32,480 nucleotides of DNA from JADKFD01 sp050250665. Its GTDB lineage: Bacteria > Pseudomonadota > Gammaproteobacteria > Xanthomonadales > SZUA-5. Numbering within the stretch: the first letter of the stretch is position 1; each line of letters starts with the position of its first letter. Position numbers and translations under genes: made by a program. The stretch covers positions 1-32,480 of the forward strand of contig JBFWOF010000062.1 in the NCBI GenBank assembly GCA_050250665.1, in the 5' to 3' direction. The notes under the pieces were generated by a model that worked only from the letters and a program-made list of their open reading frames with translations, ran no database searches and was not told the DNA's origin. Positions 1 through 7,869 of the stretch are shown piece by piece.

Positions 1-302
1 GACACCCCATCGTGACCGATGCCGTTAGAATCCAAGCAACGCACAACCGTCAGTAGAAACCGGTCACGTTGAACCGAAACGACCGGTCACGATGAGCGAA
101 ATGCGCAGAAGCGATCCAGGGGTATGCCGAGAAGCACTGGATTGCTTCGTCACTGCGTTCCTCGCAATGACGCCGGTTACCTGGTCCCATGCATCGTGCA
201 TGCCGTGCCCCGTGCCCCGTGCCCCGTTGCCCCGTTGCCTCGTGCCCCATTTTCACCCCACTCGCGATATCTTTGCCGGATCTCCAGCTATCCGAGTCCT
301 GC
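1..302. other. Intergenic region with repeats at window start
   Basis: No convincing gene is seen here. The decamer ACCGGTCACG occurs twice (about 59-68 and 84-93). Positions 143-174 resemble the widespread intergenic repeat that reads GTCATTGCGAGGA on the minus strand; a partial copy occurs near 6900. Positions 205-248 form a heptamer array. Open frames across this stretch are arginine/cysteine/proline-rich translations of the repeats. Confidence 0.6.
205..248. repeat. Degenerate GTGCCCC heptamer tandem array
   Basis: Three perfect GTGCCCC units (205-225) are followed by two 8-base variants (GTTGCCCC, GTTGCCTC) and one more perfect unit (242-248). The same heptamer in reverse complement (GGGGCAC, three units) occurs at 27024-27044, so it is a dispersed element of this genome and not gene-specific. 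Confidence 0.8.
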
Positions 303-1148
303 ATGCGTTTCGAAGGCACTGATCGATACGTCGCCCCGCGTGAGCTGCAACTGGCGGTCAATGCCGCGATCACGCTGGAGCGGCCCTTGCTGGTCAAGGG
401 TGAACCGGGCACGGGCAAGACCCTGCTGGCGCAGGAGATCGCCCGCGCTGCCGGCGCGCCACTGATCGAGTGGCATATCAAGAGCACCACCAAGGCCCAG
501 CACGGCCTGTATGAATACGATGCGGTCAATCGCTTGCGCGATGCCCAGCTCGGCGATCCGCGAGCCAGCGAGATCAAGAACTATGTGGTCCCGGGCAAGC
601 TCTGGGAGGCATTTGTCAGCGAGCAACGGCTGGTGCTGCTGATCGATGAAATCGACAAGGCCGACATCGAGTTCCCCAACGATCTGCTGCGCGAACTGGA
701 TCGGATGGAGTTCTATGTCTACGAGACCCAGCAGCTGGTGCAGGCCAAGACCCGGCCCATCGTCATCATCACCAGCAACAACGAGAAGGAGCTGCCCGAC
801 GCCTTTCTCCGCCGCTGTTTCTTCCACTACATCCGCTTCCCCGACGAGGAGACCCTGCGCGCCATCGTCGAGGTGCACTACCCAGGCCTGAAACAGGATC
901 TGCTGCGCGAGGCATTGGCAGCCTTCTTCCAGCTGCGCGAAACCCCGGGGCTGCGCAAGAAGCCTTCGACCAGCGAGTTGCTCGACTGGCTCAAGCTGCT
1001 GCTGGCCGAAGACATCCCGGCCGAAGCCCTGCGCGAAAAGAACCAGCGCAAGTCGATCCCGCCGCTTTACGGCGCCCTGTTGAAGAACGAGCAGGATGTG
1101 CAGCTGTTCGAGAAGATCGCGTTCATGGCCAGCCGCGGGAACCGCTGA
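303..1148 (+). CDS. MoxR-family AAA+ ATPase
   Basis: This 281-residue protein is a compact AAA+ ATPase of the MoxR type. These are thought to act as chaperones that mature or insert cofactors into partner proteins, usually together with a von Willebrand A (CoxE-like) protein. Walker A (GEPGTGKT) is at residues 33-40, Walker B (LVLLIDEID) at 110-118, and the sensor-1/arginine-finger stretch with ITSNN...LRRC at 156-172. The start at 303 is chosen because upstream in-frame codons run through the heptamer repeat and give Cys/Pro-rich residues unlike any AAA+ protein; no clear Shine-Dalgarno is seen. The usual vWA partner is not adjacent: the next gene is convergent and lies beyond an inverted-repeat element. 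The family call is firm; the client protein is unknown. Confidence 0.9.
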   Translation: MRFEGTDRYVAPRELQLAVNAAITLERPLLVKGEPGTGKTLLAQEIARAAGAPLIEWHIKSTTKAQHGLYEYDAVNRLRDAQLGDPRASEIKNYVVPGKLWEAFVSEQRLVLLIDEIDKADIEFPNDLLRELDRMEFYVYETQQLVQAKTRPIVIITSNNEKELPDAFLRRCFFHYIRFPDEETLRAIVEVHYPGLKQDLLREALAAFFQLRETPGLRKKPSTSELLDWLKLLLAEDIPAEALREKNQRKSIPPLYGALLKNEQDVQLFEKIAFMASRGNR

Positions 1149-1454
1149 CCGGGGCACGGGTGAGCGTCGCCTTGAGTTTAGTTGAGGACAAGAGCTGGAC
1201 GCGAAGGACGCGAAGGAAAAGCAGAAAGTACGCAAAGAAGAGAGATCAGTACTTACAAGGAAGCGCCGGAACCATAAGTCCGGCGGCGCAGGCGTCAGTC
1301 GAAACACGATGGCAAAGACAGCGCCGAAGCCGCCATCTTGCGCGATCCCAACTTGGCTCTCCTTCGTGATCTTTCTGCTTTTCCTTCGCGTCCTTCGCGT
1401 CCCGCTTCTGCGCTCGGTCGTCGACAGCAGCAAGGTTCTGTCGACGCCGACGCC
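1149..1454. other. Intergenic region carrying an inverted-repeat element
   Basis: This stretch lies between two convergent genes. I see no gene in it. It is largely filled by the long inverted-repeat pair described separately, and a GGGGCACGGG fragment related to the heptamer arrays is at 1151-1160. Confidence 0.6.
1199..1400. repeat. MITE-like element with 30-bp perfect inverted repeats
   Basis: The left arm at 1199-1228 and the right arm at 1371-1400 are perfect reverse complements over 30 bases, with cores ACGCGAAGGACGCGAAGG and CCTTCGCGTCCTTCGCGT. Imperfect complementarity continues inward for about 14 bases. The 142-base centre has no credible gene. Each arm itself contains a tandem CGCGAAGGA unit. 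The structure resembles a non-autonomous miniature inverted-repeat element or a large dispersed intergenic palindrome. No transposase and no clear target-site duplication are visible. A short arm-like piece (TCCTTCGCGTCCTTG) recurs at 19857-19871. Confidence 0.75.
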
Positions 1455-2096
1455 CTACGAAGCGGCCCGCGAGCGCTGGACGCCTACTGGAATGGCACCG
1501 AGGCGTGCGTATTCGCCTTGCTGCAGCATCTCGGGGTGCTTCCAGGCGGCCAGCGCCAGTGCGGTGGCGTCCTGACCGAAATAGGGTTGGCCGTGCACCA
1601 TCAGTGTGGGCACGCCGAATACTCCGGCGGCCAGGGCCTTTTCGGTGCTGTGCTTGAGTGCAGCCTTGATGTCCGGCGCCGTGATCGCCTCGGCCAGATT
1701 GGCCAGACTGAGATCGGCGGCCAGCGATTCCAGTTCCTCGGGCGTTTCGCAGCCCCGACCCTGCTCCCAGATATGCCGGAATACGCGCTGGACCACATCG
1801 ATGGAAGCGCCGGCGGCAATGATCAGACGCAACGCCGGCAGCGGGTTGAAGGGATGTCTGGGCGGAAAGCGCAGCGGCAAGCCGAGTTCCTGGGCACGCC
1901 AGATCACGAAACGGTAGGTGAATTCGCGCTTGCCGGCGATCTCCGCCGGCCCCAGCTGGCCGTGATGGGCGAGGACCGCGCCGAGCACCACCGGTCGCGG
2001 ATCCAGCGCCACCTCGGGATGATCACGCCGCAGAGCTTGCAGTTGCAGATAGGCAAAGGGCGAAAGCACATCGAAATACCAGGGCAGGCCTTTCAT
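1455..2096 (-). CDS. 2-hydroxychromene-2-carboxylate isomerase-like DsbA-family protein
   Basis: The 213-residue product has the kappa-class GST / HCCA-isomerase fold, a thioredoxin fold with a helical insertion. Diagnostic stretches are YFDVLSPFAYL (6-16), which contains the active-site-type Ser12, FNPLPALRL (83-91), and GVFGVPT with the cis-proline (158-164) followed by the YFGQD motif. Characterised members isomerise 2-hydroxychromene-2-carboxylate in naphthalene degradation using glutathione. No other aromatic-catabolism gene is nearby, so the true substrate here is open. The ATG at 2096 is chosen over upstream frames because the conserved YFDV strand begins five residues later. It is divergent from yidD and convergent with the MoxR gene. 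Confidence 0.85.
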   Translation of the reverse strand: MKGLPWYFDVLSPFAYLQLQALRRDHPEVALDPRPVVLGAVLAHHGQLGPAEIAGKREFTYRFVIWRAQELGLPLRFPPRHPFNPLPALRLIIAAGASIDVVQRVFRHIWEQGRGCETPEELESLAADLSLANLAEAITAPDIKAALKHSTEKALAAGVFGVPTLMVHGQPYFGQDATALALAAWKHPEMLQQGEYARLGAIPVGVQRSRAAS

Positions 2097-2210
2097 GCGT
2101 GAGCTTCTCCAGCGGCTGACCAGCGATGCTGTTCCTGATTGCAGCACACGGCAACGCCCTTCCGCCGGTATGCGCGCTATCGTTCATGCTTTGAATACGA
2201 CTTGGCTCCG

Positions 2211-2486
2211 TTGATCCGCTCACTGCTACTGGCGCTGCTGCGCTTCTACAAACGCTTTCTCAGCCCGTTGCTGGGTCAGCGCTGTCGTTTCTATCCCAGC
2301 TGTTCCAGCTATGCCGCCGAAGCGATCGCCCGCCATGGTGCGGCGCGCGGCAGTTACATGGCTGTCTGCCGCATCGGCCGCTGTCATCCTGGCTGCGAAG
2401 GCGGGCATGATCCGGTACCACTGGTCTTCACCTGGCGCCCCTGGCGGCAGATGCAGAATTCCGACGATGAAGCCAATCTGGAGTGA
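2211..2486 (+). CDS. yidD: YidD membrane protein insertion efficiency factor
   Basis: YidD is a small membrane-associated protein that assists insertion of inner-membrane proteins by YidC. The hallmarks are RFYKRFLSPLLG near the N terminus, CRFYPSCSSYA in the middle, and the Gly/His/Cys stretch RIGRCHPGCEGGHDPVP. I place the start at TTG 2211, which gives 91 residues beginning just before the family's usual LLLALLRFYKRF helix. An in-frame ATG at 2139 would add 24 residues without family character, and neither start has a strong ribosome-binding site. yidD usually sits between rnpA and yidC; here it stands apart and is followed after 3 bases by a large secreted protein gene. Identity is secure, start uncertain. 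Confidence 0.88.
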   Translation: MIRSLLLALLRFYKRFLSPLLGQRCRFYPSCSSYAAEAIARHGAARGSYMAVCRIGRCHPGCEGGHDPVPLVFTWRPWRQMQNSDDEANLE

Positions 2487-2489
2487 ACG

Positions 2490-5400
2490 ATGCGAGCTGC
2501 GCTTTCCCTGCTTCTGTTGACGGTCAGCGCTGCTGTGCTGGCCACGCCAGTCGATCCGACGCTGTTGGCGGGAATGAAGGCCCGCGCCATCGGGCCAGCC
2601 GCGATGAGCGGCCGAGTGGCGGCGATCGCTGCTGATCCGGCCGATCCGCGCACCGTTTATGTTGGCGCTGCCACCGGTGGTGTCTGGAAGAGCGAGAACG
2701 CCGGACTGACCTGGACATCGATCTTCGATCGCGAGGACGTGCATGCCATCGGCGCGATCACGCTCGATCCGAACAACCCGCAGTCGATCTGGGTCGGCAC
2801 CGGCGAGGGCAATGTCCGCAACAGCACCTCCATCGGGCGCGGTGTATATCACTCCACCGATGGCGGCCGCACCTGGAAGTTCCTGGGTCTGGGCAAGTCC
2901 GAGCGCATCCACCGGATTGTGGTCGATCCGCGCGACGGTAGCACCGCCTGGGTGGCGGCCCTCGGTCCGCTCTGGGGTGATGGCGGCGAGCGCGGCGTCT
3001 ACAAGACCACGGATGGCGGCAAGAACTGGCGCGCCGTGCTGCCTGGCGGCGTCGATACCGGTGCCAGTGAGCTGGTCATTGATCCGTCCAATCCTAACCG
3101 GCTGTATGCCTCGCTCTGGAGCTTCCGGCGCACGCCCTCGGGTTTCCGCTCCGGTGGCAGCGGCTCAGGCCTGTATCGGTCAGTGGACGCCGGCGAAACC
3201 TGGCAGCCGCTGGGAGTGCTTGAAGGTCTGCCCAAGGGCGAGCTCGGCCGAATCACGCTGGCGCTGGCTCCCTCGCAGCCGCGCACGCTGTACGCACTGG
3301 TGGAGGCCAGGAAGAGCGTGCTGCTGCGCTCCGACGATGGCGGCGATCACTTCGTGGTCGTCAACGAGAGCACCAATGTGCACCCGCGACCTTTCTATTT
3401 CGCGGATCTGCGAGTCGATCCCGAGCAACCCGATCGGGTCTATCGCCTGAGCACTTTCGGCGAGGTCTCGCACGATGGTGGCAAGAATTTCGAGACGCTG
3501 ATCGGCTGGGACGATCTGCATCCCGACCATCACGCGCTGTGGGTGCATCCCAGTCGCGGCGAGTTGCTGATCAACGGCAATGATGGCGGTGTCGGCTTCA
3601 GCAACGATCGCGGCCAGACCTGGCGCTTTGTCAGCAATCTGCCGCTGAGCCAGTTCTACCATGTGCGCTTTGACATGGAGCAGCCCTACAACGTCTACGG
3701 CGGGCTCCAGGACAACGGCTCCTGGCGCGGACCGTCACAGGTCTGGGAGGCCGGCGGCATCCAGAATCACCATTGGCGCGAGGTCAATTTCGGCGACGGC
3801 TTCGACACCATGCCCGATCCGGAAAATGCCGATCGGGGCTATGCCATGAGTCAGGAGGGCTACGTCGTCCGCTACAACCTGGCCACCGGCGAGAAGAGGA
3901 TGATCCGGCCGGCCGCGGACGATGCCGCCGTGCCCTTGCGTTTCAACTGGAATGCCGCCATTGCCCAGGATCCCTTCGACGCCGCGACGATCTATTTCGG
4001 CAGCCAGTTCGTGCATCTGAGCCGTGATCGCGGCGAGACCTGGACCACCATTTCTCCAGACCTCACCAGCAACGATGTGGCGCGACAGGACAAGGCCAAG
4101 TTGGGCGGACTGACCCCTGATGTGACCGGCGCCGAAAACAACACCACGGTGATCGCCATCGAGCCCAGTCCGCTGGCCGAGGGCGTGATCTGGGCCGGCA
4201 CCGATGATGGCCGCCTGCAGCTCACCCGCGACCGCGGCGGCAGCTGGCAGAGTCTGGAATCCAAACTCAAGGGCGCACCGAGATTCGGCTTCTTCCCGCG
4301 CATCGACGCGTCCAGGCACGATGCCGGCCGCGCCTTTGTGGTCATCGACAATCACCGCAATGGCGATATGGCGAGCTATGCCTGGCGACTGGACGACTAC
4401 GGCGCTAAGGTACGCCGCTTCGATCTCAAGGGCGTCGATGGCTATGCGCTGGCCCTGGTCGAGGACCCGGTCGAAGAAAACCTGCTGTATCTGGGCACCG
4501 AACTCGGGCTGTATCTGTCCTTCGATGGCGGCGACAACTGGATCCGCTTCAGCCAGGCCCTGCCGCGTGCGGTATCGGTCATGGATATCGCCGTGCACCC
4601 ACGCGAGCACGATCTGATCCTGGGCACCCACGGTCGCGGCATCTTCATCCTCGACGACGTCGACAGCCTGCGCAAAATCGCCCGCGCAGGGGTGCCCGAC
4701 GCGGCACTGACCGCCCTGGACAGCACGCCCGGGGTGCTCTTCGTGGCGCCGCAGCCAGCCGGACCGCGCTTTGCCGGCGCTCAGAATTTTGTCGGTGAAA
4801 ATGCACCCTACGGCGCCCGCCTGAGTGTCTGGGTCAATGACCCTGCGCTGCCACTACCCGACCGCGATCAGGAACGCGCGCGCCTGGCCAAGCTGCCGCC
4901 GGCGGCCGCCAGCGACGACCCGGACGCCGACAAGCCCAAGCCGCTGCGGGTGGAGATCCGTGATGGCGCCGGCAAACTGATGCGCTTTGCTGAAGTCGAA
5001 GTGCGCCAGGGCCTGAATCGCTGGACCTGGGATCTGGCGCTGACCGCACCGCGCTCGCCGGCACCTCCAGGCCTGTTCGACCCCAGTGGTCCATCGGCGC
5101 TGCCGGGCAGCTACGTGGCCACGCTCAAGCGCGGCGATGTCAGCACCACGCTGCCTGTCGAGGTGCGTCTGGACCCGCGCGTGCCGGCGACTCAGGAAGC
5201 GCTGGCTGCGCGCCTGCAGGCGATGCAGCGTGCCGCCGACCTGCAAACCCGCCTGGTCGATGCGCTGGATCTGATCAACAACCGCAAGGCCGACCTCGAT
5301 CGGCAGAAGAGCCGTCTGGAGCAGCTGCAGGCCAGCGCCAAGCGCGCCGACCCTACTCGCGTGCCCGATGACAGCGACCCCTTGGTGCTCGCGCTCAAGG

Positions 5401-5660
5401 CCATCGAGACCACCACCAAGACGCTGGACGAAGCCGCCAAGGGGCTGTGGATGGACCCTGCCACGACCAAGGGCTACGTGCCACCCACAGCGGCCATGGA
5501 CAAGCTCAACGAGGCCATGTGGATGCTCGACGGCAGCCTGGATGCCCCCACACCGGCAGCACTGAGCTATCTGGATCGAGCGGCGGAACTGGTCGAAAGC
5601 CGGATCGTTGCAGCAAAGGACGCGGTGGCGAAGGCAGCGGTCCCGGAGCCTGCGTCCTGA
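2490..5660 (+). CDS. Secreted Asp-box (BNR/VPS10-like) beta-propeller protein
   Basis: This 1056-residue protein starts with a signal peptide (MRAALSLLLLTVSAAVLA, likely cut after Ala18) and is then filled with BNR/Asp-box repeats of the S/T-x-D-x-G-x-x-W type. Examples are SENAGLTW (68-75), STDGGRTW (122-129), TTDGGKNW (173-180) and SVDAGETW (231-238), with later SNDRGQTW, SRDRGETW, TRDRGGSW and SFDGGDNW. They form one or two beta-propellers like those of VPS10/sortilin and sialidase-like proteins. The last ~150 residues are Lys/Arg/Glu/Leu-rich and probably helical. Such proteins are often annotated as 'glycosyl hydrolase', but no catalytic residues are evident, so enzyme activity is not claimed. 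A GGAG lies seven bases before the ATG, overlapping the end of yidD, so the two are probably co-transcribed. Periplasmic or extracellular location is likely. Confidence 0.88.
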   Translation: MRAALSLLLLTVSAAVLATPVDPTLLAGMKARAIGPAAMSGRVAAIAADPADPRTVYVGAATGGVWKSENAGLTWTSIFDREDVHAIGAITLDPNNPQSIWVGTGEGNVRNSTSIGRGVYHSTDGGRTWKFLGLGKSERIHRIVVDPRDGSTAWVAALGPLWGDGGERGVYKTTDGGKNWRAVLPGGVDTGASELVIDPSNPNRLYASLWSFRRTPSGFRSGGSGSGLYRSVDAGETWQPLGVLEGLPKGELGRITLALAPSQPRTLYALVEARKSVLLRSDDGGDHFVVVNESTNVHPRPFYFADLRVDPEQPDRVYRLSTFGEVSHDGGKNFETLIGWDDLHPDHHALWVHPSRGELLINGNDGGVGFSNDRGQTWRFVSNLPLSQFYHVRFDMEQPYNVYGGLQDNGSWRGPSQVWEAGGIQNHHWREVNFGDGFDTMPDPENADRGYAMSQEGYVVRYNLATGEKRMIRPAADDAAVPLRFNWNAAIAQDPFDAATIYFGSQFVHLSRDRGETWTTISPDLTSNDVARQDKAKLGGLTPDVTGAENNTTVIAIEPSPLAEGVIWAGTDDGRLQLTRDRGGSWQSLESKLKGAPRFGFFPRIDASRHDAGRAFVVIDNHRNGDMASYAWRLDDYGAKVRRFDLKGVDGYALALVEDPVEENLLYLGTELGLYLSFDGGDNWIRFSQALPRAVSVMDIAVHPREHDLILGTHGRGIFILDDVDSLRKIARAGVPDAALTALDSTPGVLFVAPQPAGPRFAGAQNFVGENAPYGARLSVWVNDPALPLPDRDQERARLAKLPPAAASDDPDADKPKPLRVEIRDGAGKLMRFAEVEVRQGLNRWTWDLALTAPRSPAPPGLFDPSGPSALPGSYVATLKRGDVSTTLPVEVRLDPRVPATQEALAARLQAMQRAADLQTRLVDALDLINNRKADLDRQKSRLEQLQASAKRADPTRVPDDSDPLVLALKAIETTTKTLDEAAKGLWMDPATTKGYVPPTAAMDKLNEAMWMLDGSLDAPTPAALSYLDRAAELVESRIVAAKDAVAKAAVPEPAS

Positions 5661-5683
5661 CTTGATCGGCGCGGGCTTTGATC

Positions 5684-5790
5684 ACCCGAAGGCTCCGCGA
5701 CCATGGTGATTGAGGTAAGTCACGTAGGCCGCGAAGCGGCCTGCGTGACTTGCTCGGATGTCACCTGGACCCTTCGGGTCGACGTGACCT
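5684..5790. repeat. Twin REP-like palindromes
   Basis: Two adjacent hairpins lie 8 bases apart. The first pairs AAGTCACGTAGGCCGC (5717-5732) with GCGGCCTGCGTGACTT (5736-5751) across a GAA loop with one mismatch. The second pairs GTCACCTGGACCC (5760-5772) with GGGTCGACGTGAC (5776-5788) across a TTC loop with two mismatches. A looser GATCACC/GGTGATT pair frames 5684-5711. The GC-rich stems with three-base loops and the tandem layout are typical of repetitive extragenic palindromes. They may also limit read-through from the upstream gene. Confidence 0.7.
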
Positions 5791-5891
5791 ACATCCAATA
5801 GTTTGTCGCGCGAACAGGCGCAGCGACCGGGGCGCACTGGCCACGGATGCGGGTTATGGTATCGGACCAATCCTCGCGACCGGGCCCCACC

Positions 5892-6617
5892 ATGGACTTC
5901 AGCAAGTTCCGGAACATCCACGAACTCGCTGCCGAGCGCAAAGGCGGCAAGGCGGCGCTGCGGCGCTTGCTGCCCAAGGTTCCGGGAAACTCGGCGCTGA
6001 CCGGCATAGGCGATGACCGGGTGCTGTCGGCGATGGCCAGATGCATCAATCGCGCCGGTTTCAACTGGCAGGTGATCGAGAACAAATGGCCGCAGTTCGA
6101 GGAAGCCTTCTTCGGCTTCGACATCGATCGTCTTGCGGCCATGCCGATCGACCGATGGGAGGCCTACGCCGCGGACAAGCGCGTCGTCCGAAACTGGCCC
6201 AAGATCAGGGCGGTGATGGAAAACGTCGGCTACATCCTCGAAATCCGCGAAACCCACGGCAGCTTCGGCCGCTTTCTGGCTGATTGGCCCGCCAACGACC
6301 AGATCGGCCTGATGACCCACCTCAAGAAGCATGGTTCTCGCCTGGGCGGCGCCACCGGTCAGTGGTTTCTGAGACAGATCGGCTGGGACGGTTTCATCCT
6401 GACCGCCGATGTCGTTGCAGCGATTAATCGAGCAGGTTTCGAGATCGCCGATCAGCCCACCAGCAAGGGTGATCTGAACAAGGTGCAGCAGGCTTTCAAT
6501 GCCTGGCATCAGGAATCGGGACTGCCGTACACCCATATCGGCAAGATCGCGGCCTATTCGATCGGGTCCAACTACGAGTCCGGATTCATCCAGGAGCAGA
6601 TGCAGCGATTCTCCTGA
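5892..6617 (+). CDS. DNA-3-methyladenine glycosylase I (Tag) family protein, divergent
   Basis: The 241-residue product resembles Tag, the glycosylase that excises 3-methyladenine. Matching stretches are RAGFNWQVIENKWPQFEEAF, with FDIDRLAAM following, then the helix with NWPKIRAVMENVGYIL, then FGRFLADWP and LKKHGSRLGGATGQWFLRQIG. By my manual alignment with E. coli Tag, the catalytic Glu that precedes the AGLSW motif is replaced by Cys51, and the N-terminal Cys/His and C-terminal His/Cys zinc ligands are absent. The protein is also longer than the usual ~190 residues, with extra N-terminal and C-terminal segments. The ATG at 5892 is preferred over the upstream frame start because homology begins soon after it. 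It may be a Tag paralogue with altered chemistry or a non-catalytic DNA-binding protein. It appears monocistronic between two repeat-rich gaps. Confidence 0.75.
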   Translation: MDFSKFRNIHELAAERKGGKAALRRLLPKVPGNSALTGIGDDRVLSAMARCINRAGFNWQVIENKWPQFEEAFFGFDIDRLAAMPIDRWEAYAADKRVVRNWPKIRAVMENVGYILEIRETHGSFGRFLADWPANDQIGLMTHLKKHGSRLGGATGQWFLRQIGWDGFILTADVVAAINRAGFEIADQPTSKGDLNKVQQAFNAWHQESGLPYTHIGKIAAYSIGSNYESGFIQEQMQRFS

Positions 6618-6954
6618 AGCTGGGTGGTCGAGAGAAATGGAATGATGCCGGGTCACGAGTTCTTGACTTGGCCTCCGTGTCAGCGCAACGCCGGCTTTGT
6701 TCACCTGTAGGAGCGCCCTTGCGGCGCGACCGCTGCTGCGGACATGCGGCTTGCCGGTCGCGACGCGAGGTCGCTCCTACAGGCAAGCTGGTGATTCATG
6801 GCCTGCAGGCAGCCTTGCCGTCCACGGAGCCGCGCTACAGCCGCGGTTTCTTCGAACCTTTCCTCGAGATCAACAACGAACAGAACGGCTACCGAGCTGC
6901 GGCGCTCCTCGCAATGACGCACCTGGAACTCCGAACATGAGTTCAGGCACAGCC
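6618..6954. other. Intergenic region with REP palindrome and repeat fragments
   Basis: No gene is seen. The stretch holds the REP palindrome at 6705-6782. At 6827-6846 is a 20-base block that recurs with one mismatch at 19986-20005. At 6893-6915 is a partial copy of the CTCCTCGCAATGAC repeat seen near position 160. Confidence 0.6.
6705..6782. repeat. REP palindrome, copy 1
   Basis: The left arm (6705-6731, starting CTGTAGGAGCGCCC) pairs with the right arm (6755-6782, ending CGCTCCTACAG) with three mismatches in 27 positions. A second copy at 27108-27178 has an identical left arm and near-identical right arm but a different centre. This is a dispersed extragenic palindrome of the TGTAGGAGCG type common in pseudomonads and xanthomonads. 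Confidence 0.85.
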
Positions 6955-7869
6955 TCAGATCGGCACCAGCACCATGGGCACCGGCCCGAACCTGGGTTGC
7001 GGCAGGTAGTGGTCGATCAGCAGGAAGGCGAACAAGGCCGCGAGGTACAGGATCGAATAGTTGAAGGTCTTCAGCGCAAACAGCTCGTCGGGCGGGTTCA
7101 TCAGGCGGATGGCGTAGTAGAGGAATCCCAGACCCAGCACGACGGCGCCGCCGAGGTAGAAGAAGCTGGCCATCCCGGTCAGGTAGGGCAGCAAGGTGAC
7201 CATGAACAGGATCACGGTGTAGGCCAGGATGTGCCAGCGGGTGACGACCACGCCGTGCGTGATCGGCAGCATCGGAATCGACACCTTCTCGTAGTCGGCG
7301 CGACGGAAGATGGCCAGCGCCCAGAAATGTGGTGGCGTCCAGATGAAGATGATCAGGAACAGCAGCAACGCGTGCGGATCGAGCGTACCGGTGACCGCGG
7401 TCCAGCCGAGCACTGGCGGTGCGGCGCCGGCGGCACCACCGATGACGATGTTCTGGGGCGTGGCGCGCTTCAGGAACAGGGTGTAGATCACCGCATAGCC
7501 AATCAGCGAGGCGAAGGTCAGCACCGCCGTCAGCACGTTCACCCAGATCGAGAGCATCAGCATGCTGATCGCCGCCAGGATCAGCGCGAAGATCAGTGCC
7601 TGGGTTTCAGTGAGCCTGCCGCGTGGCAAGGGCCGGTACATGGTTCGCGCCATCTGAGCATCGATGCGGGCGTCGAGTATCTGGTTGATGGCGGCGGCGC
7701 CGGAAGCCGCCAGCCAGATGCCGAGGCTGCCGAGGATCAGCGGACGCCAACCGGGCAGGCCGGGAGTCGCCAGAAACATGCCGACGACGGCGGTAAAGAC
7801 GATCAGGGCGACGACCCGCGGCTTGGTCAGCGCCCAGAAGTCGCGCAGGGTTTCCTCGATGACGCTCAT
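6955..7869 (-). CDS. ctaB: Protoheme IX farnesyltransferase (haem O synthase)
   Basis: CtaB/CyoE is a polytopic inner-membrane UbiA-family prenyltransferase that adds a farnesyl group to haem B to give haem O for haem-copper oxidases. The 304-residue product shows the first Asp-rich motif NQILDARIDAQMART (62-76) followed by RPLPRGRL, the second conserved loop with LFLKRATPQNIVIGGAAGA (about 131-149), and WTPPHFWALAI (177-187). About nine hydrophobic helices are visible. The start at 7869 is set by the MSVIEETLRDFWALTKPR N terminus, and its ATG overlaps the upstream gene's TGA (ATGA), so it is translationally coupled. It is the last gene of a surf1/SCO-like/ctaB unit. ctaA, the haem A synthase gene often found between these genes, is not present here. 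Confidence 0.96.
   Translation of the reverse strand: MSVIEETLRDFWALTKPRVVALIVFTAVVGMFLATPGLPGWRPLILGSLGIWLAASGAAAINQILDARIDAQMARTMYRPLPRGRLTETQALIFALILAAISMLMLSIWVNVLTAVLTFASLIGYAVIYTLFLKRATPQNIVIGGAAGAAPPVLGWTAVTGTLDPHALLLFLIIFIWTPPHFWALAIFRRADYEKVSIPMLPITHGVVVTRWHILAYTVILFMVTLLPYLTGMASFFYLGGAVVLGLGFLYYAIRLMNPPDELFALKTFNYSILYLAALFAFLLIDHYLPQPRFGPVPMVLVPI

Noticed and set aside
288..1433. Long minus-strand open frame opposite the MoxR gene
   Set aside because: It is the antisense of a clear AAA+ gene; no recognisable domain, and it crosses the inverted-repeat element.
6926..6944. GAACTC/GAGTTC hairpin downstream of ctaB
   Set aside because: Six-base AT/GC mixed stem, no T-tract on the minus strand; too weak to call a terminator.
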